DNA of 64,000 nucleotides from CAYPFY01 sp964410105 (GTDB lineage Bacteria; Bacteroidota; Ignavibacteria; UBA10030; SZUA-254): positions 28,127-92,126 of the forward strand of contig CAYPFY010000014.1 in the NCBI GenBank assembly GCA_964410105.1, in the 5' to 3' direction. A model generated the notes under the pieces. The model was not told where the DNA came from and did no database searches. It worked only from the letters and a program-made list of their open reading frames with translations. Made by a program: the position numbers and the translations under genes. Positions within the stretch are counted from its first letter, which is position 1, and every line of letters begins with the position of its first letter. Below, one piece after another: positions 18,259 through 26,246 of this stretch.

Positions 18259-19520
18259 CGCGCAGCCCCCTTTCCGGCACTGCCCGCATTTCCGGGATAG
18301 AGGTTGCTCGCAAAGTCTTCGTGAAGTATCAACATTTTGAATTTTGCCCAGAGGTAGGAAAACATGCCGAGAGGTTCCGGCGGAGGAATCTTATTTGCCA
18401 CGGGAGGGAGACTCCGCAAATAGGCGATGATCGCGGCCAGATCCTCCCCTGATAAATTGGCGAGGGATGTCCATGGCATCGGGAAGGGGATGGATCGGCT
18501 GCCGTCTTTCCTGATCCCGCGGGTCATTCCCCTTTTAAGCTCGTCGTCAGTCCAGTTGCCGATACCCGTTTCCTTGTCCGGAGTCAGATTGATGCTTGTG
18601 ACGGTCCCGTACGGGCCGAGCGACCACTTCATCCCCCCGGCGAGCCGGAGTTCCTCCACAAGCTGACCCGATGAATCGTATGTCGAATGACACGTAACGC
18701 ACCCTGCGGCGTGGGCCAGGTATGCTCCCCGTTCTATCGGGTTCTCCTTTGCCCTCCGGTCCAGCTCGGCGTAATGAGCGCGGACCTCTCCCGCGTCCAT
18801 CGCCCAGAGAGGTCTACGGCCTAGGGATGCGACGAAGTTTGCAAGATCCCATACTTCGCGTTCCGTTGCGGCACTTTCATAGGACGGCATCACCGATCCG
18901 TCTATCCCTGTCCGGATGCGGAAGTAGATGTCCTCGGGCGCGGATCCCCCCCGGAAAGTCCAGGGCTCCGTGAGGTCGGTCGCGCTGACCTTGTGTCCCC
19001 AATCATCCAGGAAATCAGCAGCGACGGCTCCCTTGCCCGAACCGTCGGCACCGTGACATTTGGCGCATTCCAGGCGATCGTATGCCTTCTTACCGGCCGC
19101 GATGTTCGCCGAGGCGCGTGCGGGCGGAGGAGAGACGGACTTCGGTTTATTGCTTTCAAAACGCGCCGAGAAGCTTTTCACAAAACCGACCAGCGCTTTC
19201 AGAGAATCCCCTGCAATGAATTCCTTGAACGCGGGCATCGCTGTTCCGGGAAGACCTTCACGGATGGTGCGCTCGAGGTCAGCGTCCGCCGGGATGCTGC
19301 CCGTCGCCGTCGTACGGAACTTGAATTTGCCCGCCGTCAAATCCCGCGGTCGCACCCGGAGCAATGAGGTGCCGGGGCCGTCCCCTTTCCCTTCAGCTCC
19401 GTGACAGGGCGAGCAGCGGAACGTGTATATGGCCTTCCCCGGATCCCCTGGTCCCGGGGACACGGCCAGGCCGGCCGAAAATGCCGGCACAACGAGAAGC
19501 ACGACTAAAAGGGGTTTCAT
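18255..19520 (-). CDS. Triheme cytochrome c
   Basis: 421-aa secreted or membrane-associated cytochrome with signal peptide (residues 1-20) and three CxxCH motifs: CSPCH at 36-40, CAKCH at 152-156 and CVTCH at 274-278. Candidate Met ligands are in GTAMPAF, GSVMPSY and PFPMPW. The third domain is like the single domain of the downstream cytochrome, suggesting internal duplication. It is probably a periplasmic electron carrier, but no dehydrogenase or oxidase catalytic subunit is adjacent, so the redox partner is unknown. Confidence 0.9.
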   Translation of the reverse strand: MKPLLVVLLVVPAFSAGLAVSPGPGDPGKAIYTFRCSPCHGAEGKGDGPGTSLLRVRPRDLTAGKFKFRTTATGSIPADADLERTIREGLPGTAMPAFKEFIAGDSLKALVGFVKSFSARFESNKPKSVSPPPARASANIAAGKKAYDRLECAKCHGADGSGKGAVAADFLDDWGHKVSATDLTEPWTFRGGSAPEDIYFRIRTGIDGSVMPSYESAATEREVWDLANFVASLGRRPLWAMDAGEVRAHYAELDRRAKENPIERGAYLAHAAGCVTCHSTYDSSGQLVEELRLAGGMKWSLGPYGTVTSINLTPDKETGIGNWTDDELKRGMTRGIRKDGSRSIPFPMPWTSLANLSGEDLAAIIAYLRSLPPVANKIPPPEPLGMFSYLWAKFKMLILHEDFASNLYPGNAGSAGKGAAR

Positions 19521-19548
19521 GATCGAGGGCTCCGCTGGTTGTGGAGAA

Positions 19549-19579
19549 CCAACATACCAATTTCAGCGCAAAGGTGCAA
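19549..19579 (-). promoter_or_regulatory. FCB-type promoter for the cytochrome c operon
   Basis: On the minus strand: TTG (complement of 19577-19579), 20-nt spacer, TATGTTGG (complement of 19549-19556). One mismatch to TAnnTTTG. It lies about 28 nt before the ATG of the triheme cytochrome. Confidence 0.65.
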
Positions 19580-20051
19580 CGGGCTCATGGAGGAGAAAGT
19601 CCTTCAGAGCTTCGAAGGAAGGGAAGGTGCGGGTGACGCATCCGAGGATCCATCCGGGGATGTCGTGGAGAGGGAAGGTCGTGACGAGATAGACAGGCTT
19701 GCCGAAGAATCTTGCCATCGTCAATTCTCCCTTCGTCCCTGCCCCTTTCGCAGCGCCGTCGTCCCAATAGCAGATCACGTAGTCGGAATTCTGGGCGATT
19801 TCCATGCAATCGATCTCGACAAGCCTCCGGACGATTGACTGATACCGGGCTACATCCTCGTGCTTCAGAGCGCGAAAATCAATTCCGGGATGGTGTTCGG
19901 CAAAGAACCTGTCGCTTTCGACATTGGGATTGAAGACCGCGTGGCTCAGCGTTCCCTCGAGCCAGCGCTGCAGCTCAGAGCGCCAGCGGGCTCCCTCGCC
20001 ATCGGCGTACTCCATTCCGCCGGAAAGGTAGACACGCACCACGGCGCTCAT
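19563..20051 (-). CDS. Nucleoside 2-deoxyribosyltransferase-like protein
   Basis: 162 aa. VYLSGGMEYADGEG at the N-terminus, NSDYVICYWDDGAAKGAGTKGELTMA in the middle and PVYLVTTF follow the fold of nucleoside 2-deoxyribosyltransferases; the Glu in the TKGE segment would be the nucleophile. Many such proteins have other N-glycosidic substrates, so the activity is uncertain. The start overlaps the stop of the polyprenol-kinase-like gene (ATGA). It is the last gene of the tilS-hpt-ftsH cluster. Confidence 0.75.
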   Translation of the reverse strand: MSAVVRVYLSGGMEYADGEGARWRSELQRWLEGTLSHAVFNPNVESDRFFAEHHPGIDFRALKHEDVARYQSIVRRLVEIDCMEIAQNSDYVICYWDDGAAKGAGTKGELTMARFFGKPVYLVTTFPLHDIPGWILGCVTRTFPSFEALKDFLLHEPVAPLR

Positions 20052-20758
20052 CCCCGGAATCCGCCCAGGTCCAGTCCGGGGGCGAAGAGAAGATAGCCGG
20101 CCCAGAGCGCAGCGCCCACGCTGAGCGGAACCGTGATATTGTCGTCGAGGCCCGTCGAGAGGCCTTCGACAAGGGTTCCCACCGCCGCCGCCGAGATGCC
20201 GATCGCGTACTCCATAGGAGCGGAGGCGACTTTCGGGGTGAAGGCGATGACGGCGACCGCAGAAAGGAAAAAGGCCATGCTCCCCTCAAGAGATTTGCCG
20301 AGAAACCGGTGGCGTCCGAGCCGCCGCCCGACCAGCGCAGAGGTCATATCGGATATGATGAGGACCGCGAAGCTCGTGATGGCGATGATTTTCGGGAAGA
20401 CCAGAATGCAGAGGGTCGCAGCGATAAGCACGTATGTCGCGCCGTTGAGCCTTTTTTGCTCGCGCTTCCGGAGCAGCGGCCCGAAGATTTTCGTGAAAAA
20501 CTCCCGCATGCCTGCGAGCCGGTAGCGGGCGATATCGAGGAGGATGAAAACTGTTGTGAGCGGGACGAGCACCGATAGCGCGAGCGTCCGCGAGACGGAA
20601 GAGTAAAGAACCGGTATGGCGAGCGAGGAGAAGTGAATGGCCTTTCGGAACAGCTCTATCCGATAGCTATCCTCAATTCCGCTTGGTCTCTCGGCCGCCG
20701 TCGCCTCCCGCTCCTGCGCCGGAGGCTGCCGGTTGTCCGTCAGGACCTGCTTGGACAC
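20048..20758 (-). CDS. Diacylglycerol/polyprenol kinase family membrane protein
   Basis: 236 aa with about six membrane segments. LFRKAIHFSSLAIPV near residue 35 and the central ISDMTSALVGRRLGRHRFLGKSLEGSMAF match the dolichol kinase/DGK1/VTE5 family, CTP-dependent lipid kinases. The last conserved block EGLSTGLDDNITVPL is also typical. The only possible start is GTG 20758, which makes an 86-nt overlap with the end of ftsH in another frame. It may phosphorylate a polyprenol or salvage lipid; substrate unknown. Confidence 0.85.
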   Translation of the reverse strand: MSKQVLTDNRQPPAQEREATAAERPSGIEDSYRIELFRKAIHFSSLAIPVLYSSVSRTLALSVLVPLTTVFILLDIARYRLAGMREFFTKIFGPLLRKREQKRLNGATYVLIAATLCILVFPKIIAITSFAVLIISDMTSALVGRRLGRHRFLGKSLEGSMAFFLSAVAVIAFTPKVASAPMEYAIGISAAAVGTLVEGLSTGLDDNITVPLSVGAALWAGYLLFAPGLDLGGFRG

Positions 20759-22727
20759 GTTGCTCTTGGCCGTTGGTTTGTCGTTCCAGAGGGGGAAGTT
20801 CCTCCCCCCGGATTACCTTGTCGATTTCCTCTCCGTCGAGGATCTCCCGTTCAAGGAGGACGGCGGCCAGCCGGTGGAGGACGTCGATGTTTTCCGATAA
20901 AATCTTTTCCGCCCGGTCCATCCCTCGGGTGACGATCTTCTTTGTTTCCTCATCGATGACGATGGCCGTCGTCTCGGAGTAATTCTTTGAGCGGGTGATC
21001 TCCCGGCCGAGGAATATTTCCTCTTCCTTTGCGCCGTAGGCGAGAGGTCCCAGCTTGTCGCTCATTCCCCATTCGCACACCATCTTGTGGGCCAGGTTCG
21101 TCGCGCGTTCGATGTCATTGCCCGCGCCGGTCGTGAACTGATTGAAAATAAGTTTCTCCGCGGCCCGGCCGCCCAGCGCATAGGCGATCATGGCCTCGAG
21201 ATACTCTTTGGAATATGTGTGCTTCTCGTCAATCGGGAGATACGTGGTGACCCCGAGCGCGCGGCCGCGTGGTATGATCGTCACCTTGTGCACGGGATCG
21301 GCTTCCGGAATTTTCTTTGCCACCAAGACATGTCCGATCTCGTGGTAGGAGGTCACTTTCTTCTCCTTGTCGGAGATGATGAGGCTTTTGCGCTCGATGC
21401 CCATCATGACCTTGTCCTTCGCCTCCTCGAAATGGCGCATCGTGACGGATTTCTGGTTCTGCCGCGCGGCCAGGAGCGCCGCCTCGTTGACGAGGTTAGC
21501 GAGATCCGCTCCGGCGAGTCCGGGCGTGCCCTTGGCAAGGATGTCCAGTTTGACATTCTCATCAAGCGGGATGTGCCGCGTATGGACCTTGAGGATTCCT
21601 TCGCGTCCCCGCACGTCCGGGCGATCGACGACGATCTGCCTGTCAAATCTGCCCGGCCGCAGGAGCGCCGGGTCCAGCACGTCCGGGCGGTTCGTGGCCG
21701 CTATGATGATGACGCCGCTATTCTGCTCAAAGCCGTCCATCTCCACGAGCAGCTGATTCAATGTCTGCTCCCGCTCGTCATGTCCCCCGCCGAGGCCGGC
21801 TCCGCGGTGTCGCCCGACCGCGTCGATCTCGTCGATGAAGATGATGGCCGGCGCATTTTTCTTTCCGGTCTCGAACAGATCGCGGACCCTGCTTGCGCCG
21901 ACGCCGACAAACATCTCGACGAAGTCCGCGCCCGAGATGGAGAAGAACGGCACGCCGGCTTCGCCGGCGACCGCACGCGCCAGGAGGGTTTTTCCCGTCC
22001 CGGGCGGGCCGAGCAGGAGGACCCCGCGCGGGATCTTCCCCCCGAGGCGCTGAAACTTGGAGGGTTCCCTCAGAAACTCAATGATCTCCTGGAGCTCCAC
22101 CTTCGCCTCATCCGCGCCGGCCACATCCTGGAATGTGACCTTGGGCGCTCCCTCCGTCATGGTCTTCGCGCGGCTTTTTCCGAACGAGAATATTCCCTTC
22201 GTCCCCATGCCCTGCATCCGGCGCATGATGATCAGCCATACGACAAGCAGAAGGACCCAGGGGAGAGCGCTGAGGAGGGCGTTCATCCAGGTATTGTCCT
22301 CTTTCGTGATCGTGAACCGCACGGACTTGTCGTTCCAATCCTTGACGACCGCGCCGTCGATGTAAGGGAGGGTGACCCAGAACCGGTCGCTGAGAATCGT
22401 CTTGCCGGAGATGGTCTTCACCTCCACGCCGCGCTTCAACGTGCCGTGAAATTCGTAATTATTCAGGTCCGATTTCTTGATGAGGGCGGATGAGATCTGC
22501 CCTTCGGCGAGAAGCGTCTGGTACTGGTTATAGTCGAGCTCGACCTCTGTCCCCTCCTGAGCACGGAAGAGCGTCATCACGATGAAGACGCCGAGGATGA
22601 TCGCCGACCAGCTCAGGACTACCTTGAGGACTTTCCCCCAGTTGAAATCGTCGTCGCCACGGTACTGATTCTTCGGCGGCCGGTTTCGCCGCGGCCGCGG
22701 GAGTTTTCTTAGTTTCCGATCGTTCAT
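20673..22727 (-). CDS. ftsH: ATP-dependent zinc metalloprotease FtsH
   Basis: 684-aa hexameric AAA+ protease of the inner membrane that degrades misfolded membrane proteins and regulators. Two membrane helices (residues ~33-54 and ~151-168) bracket the periplasmic domain. Walker A GPPGTGKT is at 240-247, Walker B IIFIDEIDAVG near 295-305, then the second region of homology. The zinc site reads HEIGH at 462-466 in place of the usual HEAGH. The C-terminal tail is a Gly/Ala-rich low-complexity stretch, and its last 86 nt also encode the start of the next gene. It sits in the order tilS-hpt-ftsH seen in many bacteria. Confidence 0.97.
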   Translation of the reverse strand: MNDRKLRKLPRPRRNRPPKNQYRGDDDFNWGKVLKVVLSWSAIILGVFIVMTLFRAQEGTEVELDYNQYQTLLAEGQISSALIKKSDLNNYEFHGTLKRGVEVKTISGKTILSDRFWVTLPYIDGAVVKDWNDKSVRFTITKEDNTWMNALLSALPWVLLLVVWLIIMRRMQGMGTKGIFSFGKSRAKTMTEGAPKVTFQDVAGADEAKVELQEIIEFLREPSKFQRLGGKIPRGVLLLGPPGTGKTLLARAVAGEAGVPFFSISGADFVEMFVGVGASRVRDLFETGKKNAPAIIFIDEIDAVGRHRGAGLGGGHDEREQTLNQLLVEMDGFEQNSGVIIIAATNRPDVLDPALLRPGRFDRQIVVDRPDVRGREGILKVHTRHIPLDENVKLDILAKGTPGLAGADLANLVNEAALLAARQNQKSVTMRHFEEAKDKVMMGIERKSLIISDKEKKVTSYHEIGHVLVAKKIPEADPVHKVTIIPRGRALGVTTYLPIDEKHTYSKEYLEAMIAYALGGRAAEKLIFNQFTTGAGNDIERATNLAHKMVCEWGMSDKLGPLAYGAKEEEIFLGREITRSKNYSETTAIVIDEETKKIVTRGMDRAEKILSENIDVLHRLAAVLLEREILDGEEIDKVIRGEELPPLERQTNGQEQRVQAGPDGQPAASGAGAGGDGGRETKRN

Positions 22728-22735
22728 GAGTTACA

Positions 22736-23278
22736 TTACTCCGCCAATCTGTATATCGCCCCTAAATTCCTCACCTTTTGCGCATAATCCAGCCCGTATC
22801 CGATGACGAAGACGTTCGGGATGTCGAATCCAATATAATCAATCGTCACGTCTATTTTCAGGGCATCCTTCTTACATAATAGTGAAATTATCTTAAAAGA
22901 GCGAGGATTGTGTTGCCCGACGAGCCGCTTTATGAAATCGGCGGAAAGTCCGGAATCAACGATGTCTTCCACGATGATGATATCCCGTCCCTCAACCTGG
23001 CAATTAAGCTCCTTCAGGAGCCTGACATTCCCCGAACTGATCTTCGAGTCCCCGTAGCTCGAGAGTTTGAGAAAATCGATCTCGCAATCCACGCTCACCC
23101 ACCGCAGCAGATCGGCCATGAACATGAACGATCCGTTCAGTATTCCGATGAAAATAGGCGTGCGGCCCCGGTAATCTGCGCTGATCTGTTCGCCGAGCTC
23201 CCGTACCCTCGCCCCGATCTTGTCCTCCGAGAGATACAGGACGAACCGCTCGCCGTTGACGCTGATATCCCGCTTCAT
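22736..23278 (-). CDS. hpt: Hypoxanthine phosphoribosyltransferase
   Basis: Purine salvage enzyme, converting hypoxanthine or guanine and PRPP to IMP or GMP. 180 aa. The substrate loop IFIGILNGSFMFMADLLR, the PRPP motif DIIIVEDIVDSGLSADFI and the C-terminal DIPNVFVIGYGLDY are as in bacterial HPRT. Its start overlaps the tilS stop by 4 nt, and ftsH follows 8 nt later. Confidence 0.96.
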   Translation of the reverse strand: MKRDISVNGERFVLYLSEDKIGARVRELGEQISADYRGRTPIFIGILNGSFMFMADLLRWVSVDCEIDFLKLSSYGDSKISSGNVRLLKELNCQVEGRDIIIVEDIVDSGLSADFIKRLVGQHNPRSFKIISLLCKKDALKIDVTIDYIGFDIPNVFVIGYGLDYAQKVRNLGAIYRLAE

Positions 23279-24636
23279 GCTTCTCCCGGCGAAGAGTACC
23301 GGAGCCTCATGATCGAGCTGGTCGAGCCGGTCAGCTTGTACCGGTCATCGAGACGCTTGCCGCACACCCAGACGATTTCCCCGTCGGAAACCAAGAGAGG
23401 GATCGAATTTTTTGAAAAGAGCGGAACTTTGATGTCGACGAAAAAATCGCTCAGCTTCTTCCGGTCCCCCATCCCGAGGGGGACGAACCAGTCCCCCTCG
23501 CGCCAGGGCCGGAGGAGAAGTTCTTCGCCCAGGAGAGAGGCATCCACAAACTCCGTGTTTGGATCGGCCGAGATGGAAGCCGAATCCACCGCCTCTGCCT
23601 TGAAGGAGAAATCATCAAACTCGTAGAGCAGTCCCGGCCGGACGATATGGCGGTAGGGAGAGCGCCGCGCGGGGTTTTTGAGGAAGAGGAGCCTGTCGCG
23701 GTCGCGCGTTACCGTGATGCCTTCACGAAGAGCCGCAGATCCGCCCGTCTCGCCCTCAGCGACGCCGAGGATAACGATCACCGATCCGGAATCAATTTCC
23801 CTGCGGCTGAAATCGCCGGCAAGCCGGTGGAGGATAGATTCCCGGAGGAAAAGGTCTGATGAGAGAAGCCGGTTGAGATCGAGGATCATCTCGCGGTCGT
23901 TCCTGCGGATGATCACTGAAGAAAGGTTCTCTCCAATCTCCTCTGAAATGTGCAGATGAAGGGAGCGGAATAATTCGGCGTTTCGTGTGACGGTTGCCGC
24001 CAGGTTGGGGTTGACACAGTCCCGGATTTGCGGCATGAGTGTGTGACGGATGAAATTCCTCACATAGTCCGTCTTGATGTTGGACGAATCCTCGCGGTGC
24101 CGGATGTGGCGCTCGGCGGCGTATGCCTCAATATCCGTCCGGAAGGCGGCAAGGAGCGGCCGGATGACCCCCATGTCCTCACGAAGAGGAGGAATTCCCG
24201 ACAATCCTCTCGCGCCCGACCCGCGGAAAAAATTCATCAGGATGGTCTCGGCATTATCGTCGGCGTGGTGGGCAGTCGCGATCCGGTCAAAGCCGATCGA
24301 CTGGCGGAGTTCGCTGAAAAATGCATACCGGTCGTCGCGAGCGGTCTCCTGCACGGAATGCCGCGGGGGGTCCGCACTGTCAGTCCGGCGCACGTGGCAC
24401 TCAAGTCCGTAGGCGAGCGCGGACGAACGGACAAACGCTTCGTCCCCGTCAGACTCTTTCCCCCGGAGCCGGTGATTGAAATGGGCGATGCAGAGTGTGA
24501 TTTCCGCCTGCCGGCTCATGCCGTGGAGAAGGTCGAGCAGGACCATCGAATCGATCCCGCCACTGACTGCGAGGATGATCTTGTCTCCTCGCCGGATGAG
24601 GCCCGACCGACCAATGATCTCCTGGAGGGAATGCAT
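23275..24636 (-). CDS. tilS: tRNA(Ile)-lysidine synthase
   Basis: ATP-dependent enzyme that converts C34 of tRNA-Ile(CAU) to lysidine, essential for AUA decoding. The PP-loop SGGIDS is at residues 25-30, followed by CIAHFNHRLRGKESDGDE and AHHADDNAETILMNFFRGSGARGLSGI; a C-terminal TilS domain ends with LRPWREGDWFVPLGMGDRKKLSDFFVD. 453 aa. ATG 24636 has AAAGG 4-5 nt upstream. It begins 9 nt after a U8 terminator that ends a tRNA transcript and has no visible promoter of its own. Confidence 0.96.
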   Translation of the reverse strand: MHSLQEIIGRSGLIRRGDKIILAVSGGIDSMVLLDLLHGMSRQAEITLCIAHFNHRLRGKESDGDEAFVRSSALAYGLECHVRRTDSADPPRHSVQETARDDRYAFFSELRQSIGFDRIATAHHADDNAETILMNFFRGSGARGLSGIPPLREDMGVIRPLLAAFRTDIEAYAAERHIRHREDSSNIKTDYVRNFIRHTLMPQIRDCVNPNLAATVTRNAELFRSLHLHISEEIGENLSSVIIRRNDREMILDLNRLLSSDLFLRESILHRLAGDFSRREIDSGSVIVILGVAEGETGGSAALREGITVTRDRDRLLFLKNPARRSPYRHIVRPGLLYEFDDFSFKAEAVDSASISADPNTEFVDASLLGEELLLRPWREGDWFVPLGMGDRKKLSDFFVDIKVPLFSKNSIPLLVSDGEIVWVCGKRLDDRYKLTGSTSSIMRLRYSSPGEA

Positions 24637-24645
24637 AGTGCCTTT

Positions 24646-24677
24646 AAAAAAAAGCCCTTCAGATGAAATCTGAAAGG
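24646..24677 (-). terminator. Rho-independent terminator after tRNA-Met
   Basis: On the minus strand a 9-bp stem (complement of 24669-24677 with 24655-24663, one G-U pair), a 5-nt loop and, one base later, a run of eight T (24646-24653 complement). It starts 8 nt beyond the tRNA 3' end and stops 9 nt before the tilS start codon. Confidence 0.85.
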
Positions 24678-24684
24678 ATTGCCG

Positions 24685-24758
24685 TAGCGGGGGAGGGATT
24701 CGAACCCCCGACCAATGGATTATGATTCCATTGCTCTAACCAGCTGAGCTACCCCGCC
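24685..24758 (-). tRNA. tRNA-Met (CAT anticodon)
   Basis: A full 74-nt cloverleaf on the minus strand: acceptor GGCGGGG/CCCCGCT with a G1-U72 wobble, D-stem GCTC/GAGC, anticodon stem ATGGA/TCCAT, loop ATCATAA with anticodon CAT, T-arm GGGGG-TTCGAAT-CCCTC, discriminator A73. CCA is not encoded. The acceptor end lacks the C1-A72 mismatch of an initiator, so it is elongator Met or the CAU tRNA-Ile substrate of TilS; Met is favoured by the G1-U72 acceptor but Ile2 is not excluded. Confidence 0.93.
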
Positions 24759-24768
24759 CTCTTGGAGC

Positions 24769-24800
24769 CAAAATATAGGAAAAATGCGGCTCATGTGCAA
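24769..24800 (-). promoter_or_regulatory. FCB-type promoter for tRNA-Met
   Basis: Minus strand: TTG (complement of 24798-24800), a 20-nt spacer, then TATATTTTG (complement of 24769-24777), one base longer than TAnnTTTG. It is 10 nt before the mature tRNA 5' end. Confidence 0.7.
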
Positions 24801-24848
24801 AAAAAAGGGGATTTGACTCTGCCCGACGGAATCTCTACCTTTCTCATG

Positions 24849-24920
24849 CCGGGGGAAAGTGGGGTTCCGACACTTTATGTCCCCCCGGTCCGGCGGTAGA
24901 GCCGGCGTATATCTCTATAC
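24849..24920 (+). other. Three consecutive hairpins / palindrome upstream of 24960
   Basis: First hairpin: CCGGGGG (24849-24855) pairs with CCCCCGG (24882-24888) and AAAGTG (24856-24861) with CACTTT (24871-24876), leaving a 5-nt bulge on the 3' side. Second: CCGGC (24890-24894) with GCCGG (24901-24905). Third: the palindrome GTATATCTCTATAC (24907-24920). None is followed by a T run. The third lies where the -33 box would be relative to TATTTTGG at 24932-24939, so it may be an operator rather than an RNA element. Confidence 0.5.
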
Positions 24921-24959
24921 GCTCTAAACATTATTTTGGACTTTCGGCAGTCACTGAGC

Positions 24960-25307
24960 ATGGATGGCGCAGCGTTGAACCTCGCCCTGATGGTTGATCA
25001 GGCAGATGGCCTCCGTCAGCTGAGGAAAAAAGATCTTTGCCCCGGCGACTGGGTGCTCGTGAAAACGTATAATTCGCAATACGCGATAAGAATCCTGGGC
25101 AACGGAATCTGCCTCGTCTCGGGAGGATGGTTCGACCGTAACGGGGTCTCCCCCATGCGGACCCGCGTCACCGGCTGCACCTGGGGCGGGAGCGCGATCA
25201 AGGTCGATATCGTTGCGGCCTGCGGTCTCTGCCTCGAGTTTGGGAACCGGGTCGTGACCACGCCGATCCGCAAAATTCTCGTCCTTCCGCACGGCTGCGA
25301 GAATTGA
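24960..25307 (+). CDS. Hypothetical protein, ~115 aa
   Basis: I do not recognise a family. The protein is compact and apparently all-beta: CPGDWVLVKTYNSQYAIRIL, then GNGICLVSGGWFDRNG, RVTGCTWGGSAIKVDI, ACGLCLEFGNRVVTTPIRKILVL. It has four Cys and many Gly, and no signal or membrane segment. The start is uncertain: ATG 24960 (used) or TTG 24936. Codon-level character (few rare residues, conserved-looking hydrophobic periodicity) and the clean frame suggest a real gene. It is 42 nt upstream of hpnC on the same strand and could be part of that operon. Confidence 0.6.
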   Translation: MDGAALNLALMVDQADGLRQLRKKDLCPGDWVLVKTYNSQYAIRILGNGICLVSGGWFDRNGVSPMRTRVTGCTWGGSAIKVDIVAACGLCLEFGNRVVTTPIRKILVLPHGCEN

Positions 25308-25349
25308 ACCCATACGCGATTTCAGCACCGGCCACGGCCGCGCTGTGAG

Positions 25350-26246
25350 ATGAGCCTCACCGCGGTACAGGGATCGGTGGATGATGCATTCGACCATTGC
25401 GCGAGGCTCGCCGACGCCCACTATGAGAACTTCCCCGTCGCCTCGCTCCTCCTCCCCGAAGAGAAACGCCCGTATCTTCAGGCCGTTTACGCCTTCAGCC
25501 GGATCGCGGACGACTTCGCCGATGAGGGGGACCGGCCCACGGACGAGCGGCTCGCCGATCTGGACGACTGGGAGGAGCAACTTCAGCGGTGCTACCGGGG
25601 CGAGGCCGAACATCCCGTCTTTATTGCCCTCCGGGAAACCGTCTCGCGGATCGATCTTCCCCTGCAACTTTTCCTTGACCTTCTTGAAGCTTTCCGGCGC
25701 GACGTCATGCAGCACAGATATGAAACTTTCGATGAACTTCTCGACTATTGCCGGTGTTCGGCAAACCCTGTGGGACGGATCGTCCTCCGGATTTTCGGGC
25801 ATCGTGACGAGGCGCTTTTTCCCCTGTCCGACAATGTCTGCACCGCCCTGCAACTCACCAATTTCTGGCAGGACGTCGCCGTCGACCGGGAAAAGGACCG
25901 GCTCTACATCCCTCTGGATGATATGGAAATCCACGGCTACGACCTGGGGAGGTGGAAAGCGGGCCTCGCGGACGAGAGCTTCGGACGTCTGATGGCCTTC
26001 GAAGTCTCGAGGACGCGCCAGATGTTTCTGCGCGGTTCAGAGCTTCCGTCCAGGGTCGAACGGGAGCTCCAGCTTGAACTGAAGCTTGTATGGCTCGGAG
26101 GAATGCGTATTCTGAAGAAGCTGGAGGGGATCGGGTACGATGTCTTCCGGGGCCGGCCGTCTCTCACCCTGCTTGACAAATTGACCATTCTCTCACGCGG
26201 ACTATTCGTGAGCGATCTGACCCGCTCCGGGAGGCGAAAATCCTAG
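25350..26246 (+). CDS. hpnC: Squalene biosynthesis protein HpnC (hydroxysqualene synthase)
   Basis: 298-aa trans-isoprenyl diphosphate synthase-like protein. It converts presqualene diphosphate to hydroxysqualene in the HpnCDE route. The Asp-rich motifs are DDFADE near residue 53 and DVAVDREKDRLYIP near 175; AHYENFPVASLLLPEEKRPYLQAVYAFSR at the N-terminus is characteristic of HpnC. It is followed directly by hpnD, whose apparent start overlaps its stop, and hpnE. Cytosolic, membrane-associated. Confidence 0.93.
   Translation: MSLTAVQGSVDDAFDHCARLADAHYENFPVASLLLPEEKRPYLQAVYAFSRIADDFADEGDRPTDERLADLDDWEEQLQRCYRGEAEHPVFIALRETVSRIDLPLQLFLDLLEAFRRDVMQHRYETFDELLDYCRCSANPVGRIVLRIFGHRDEALFPLSDNVCTALQLTNFWQDVAVDREKDRLYIPLDDMEIHGYDLGRWKAGLADESFGRLMAFEVSRTRQMFLRGSELPSRVERELQLELKLVWLGGMRILKKLEGIGYDVFRGRPSLTLLDKLTILSRGLFVSDLTRSGRRKS

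Noticed and set aside
21087..22493. A 468-codon plus-strand frame antisense to ftsH
   Set aside because: The minus-strand frame encodes all FtsH motifs; this one has none.
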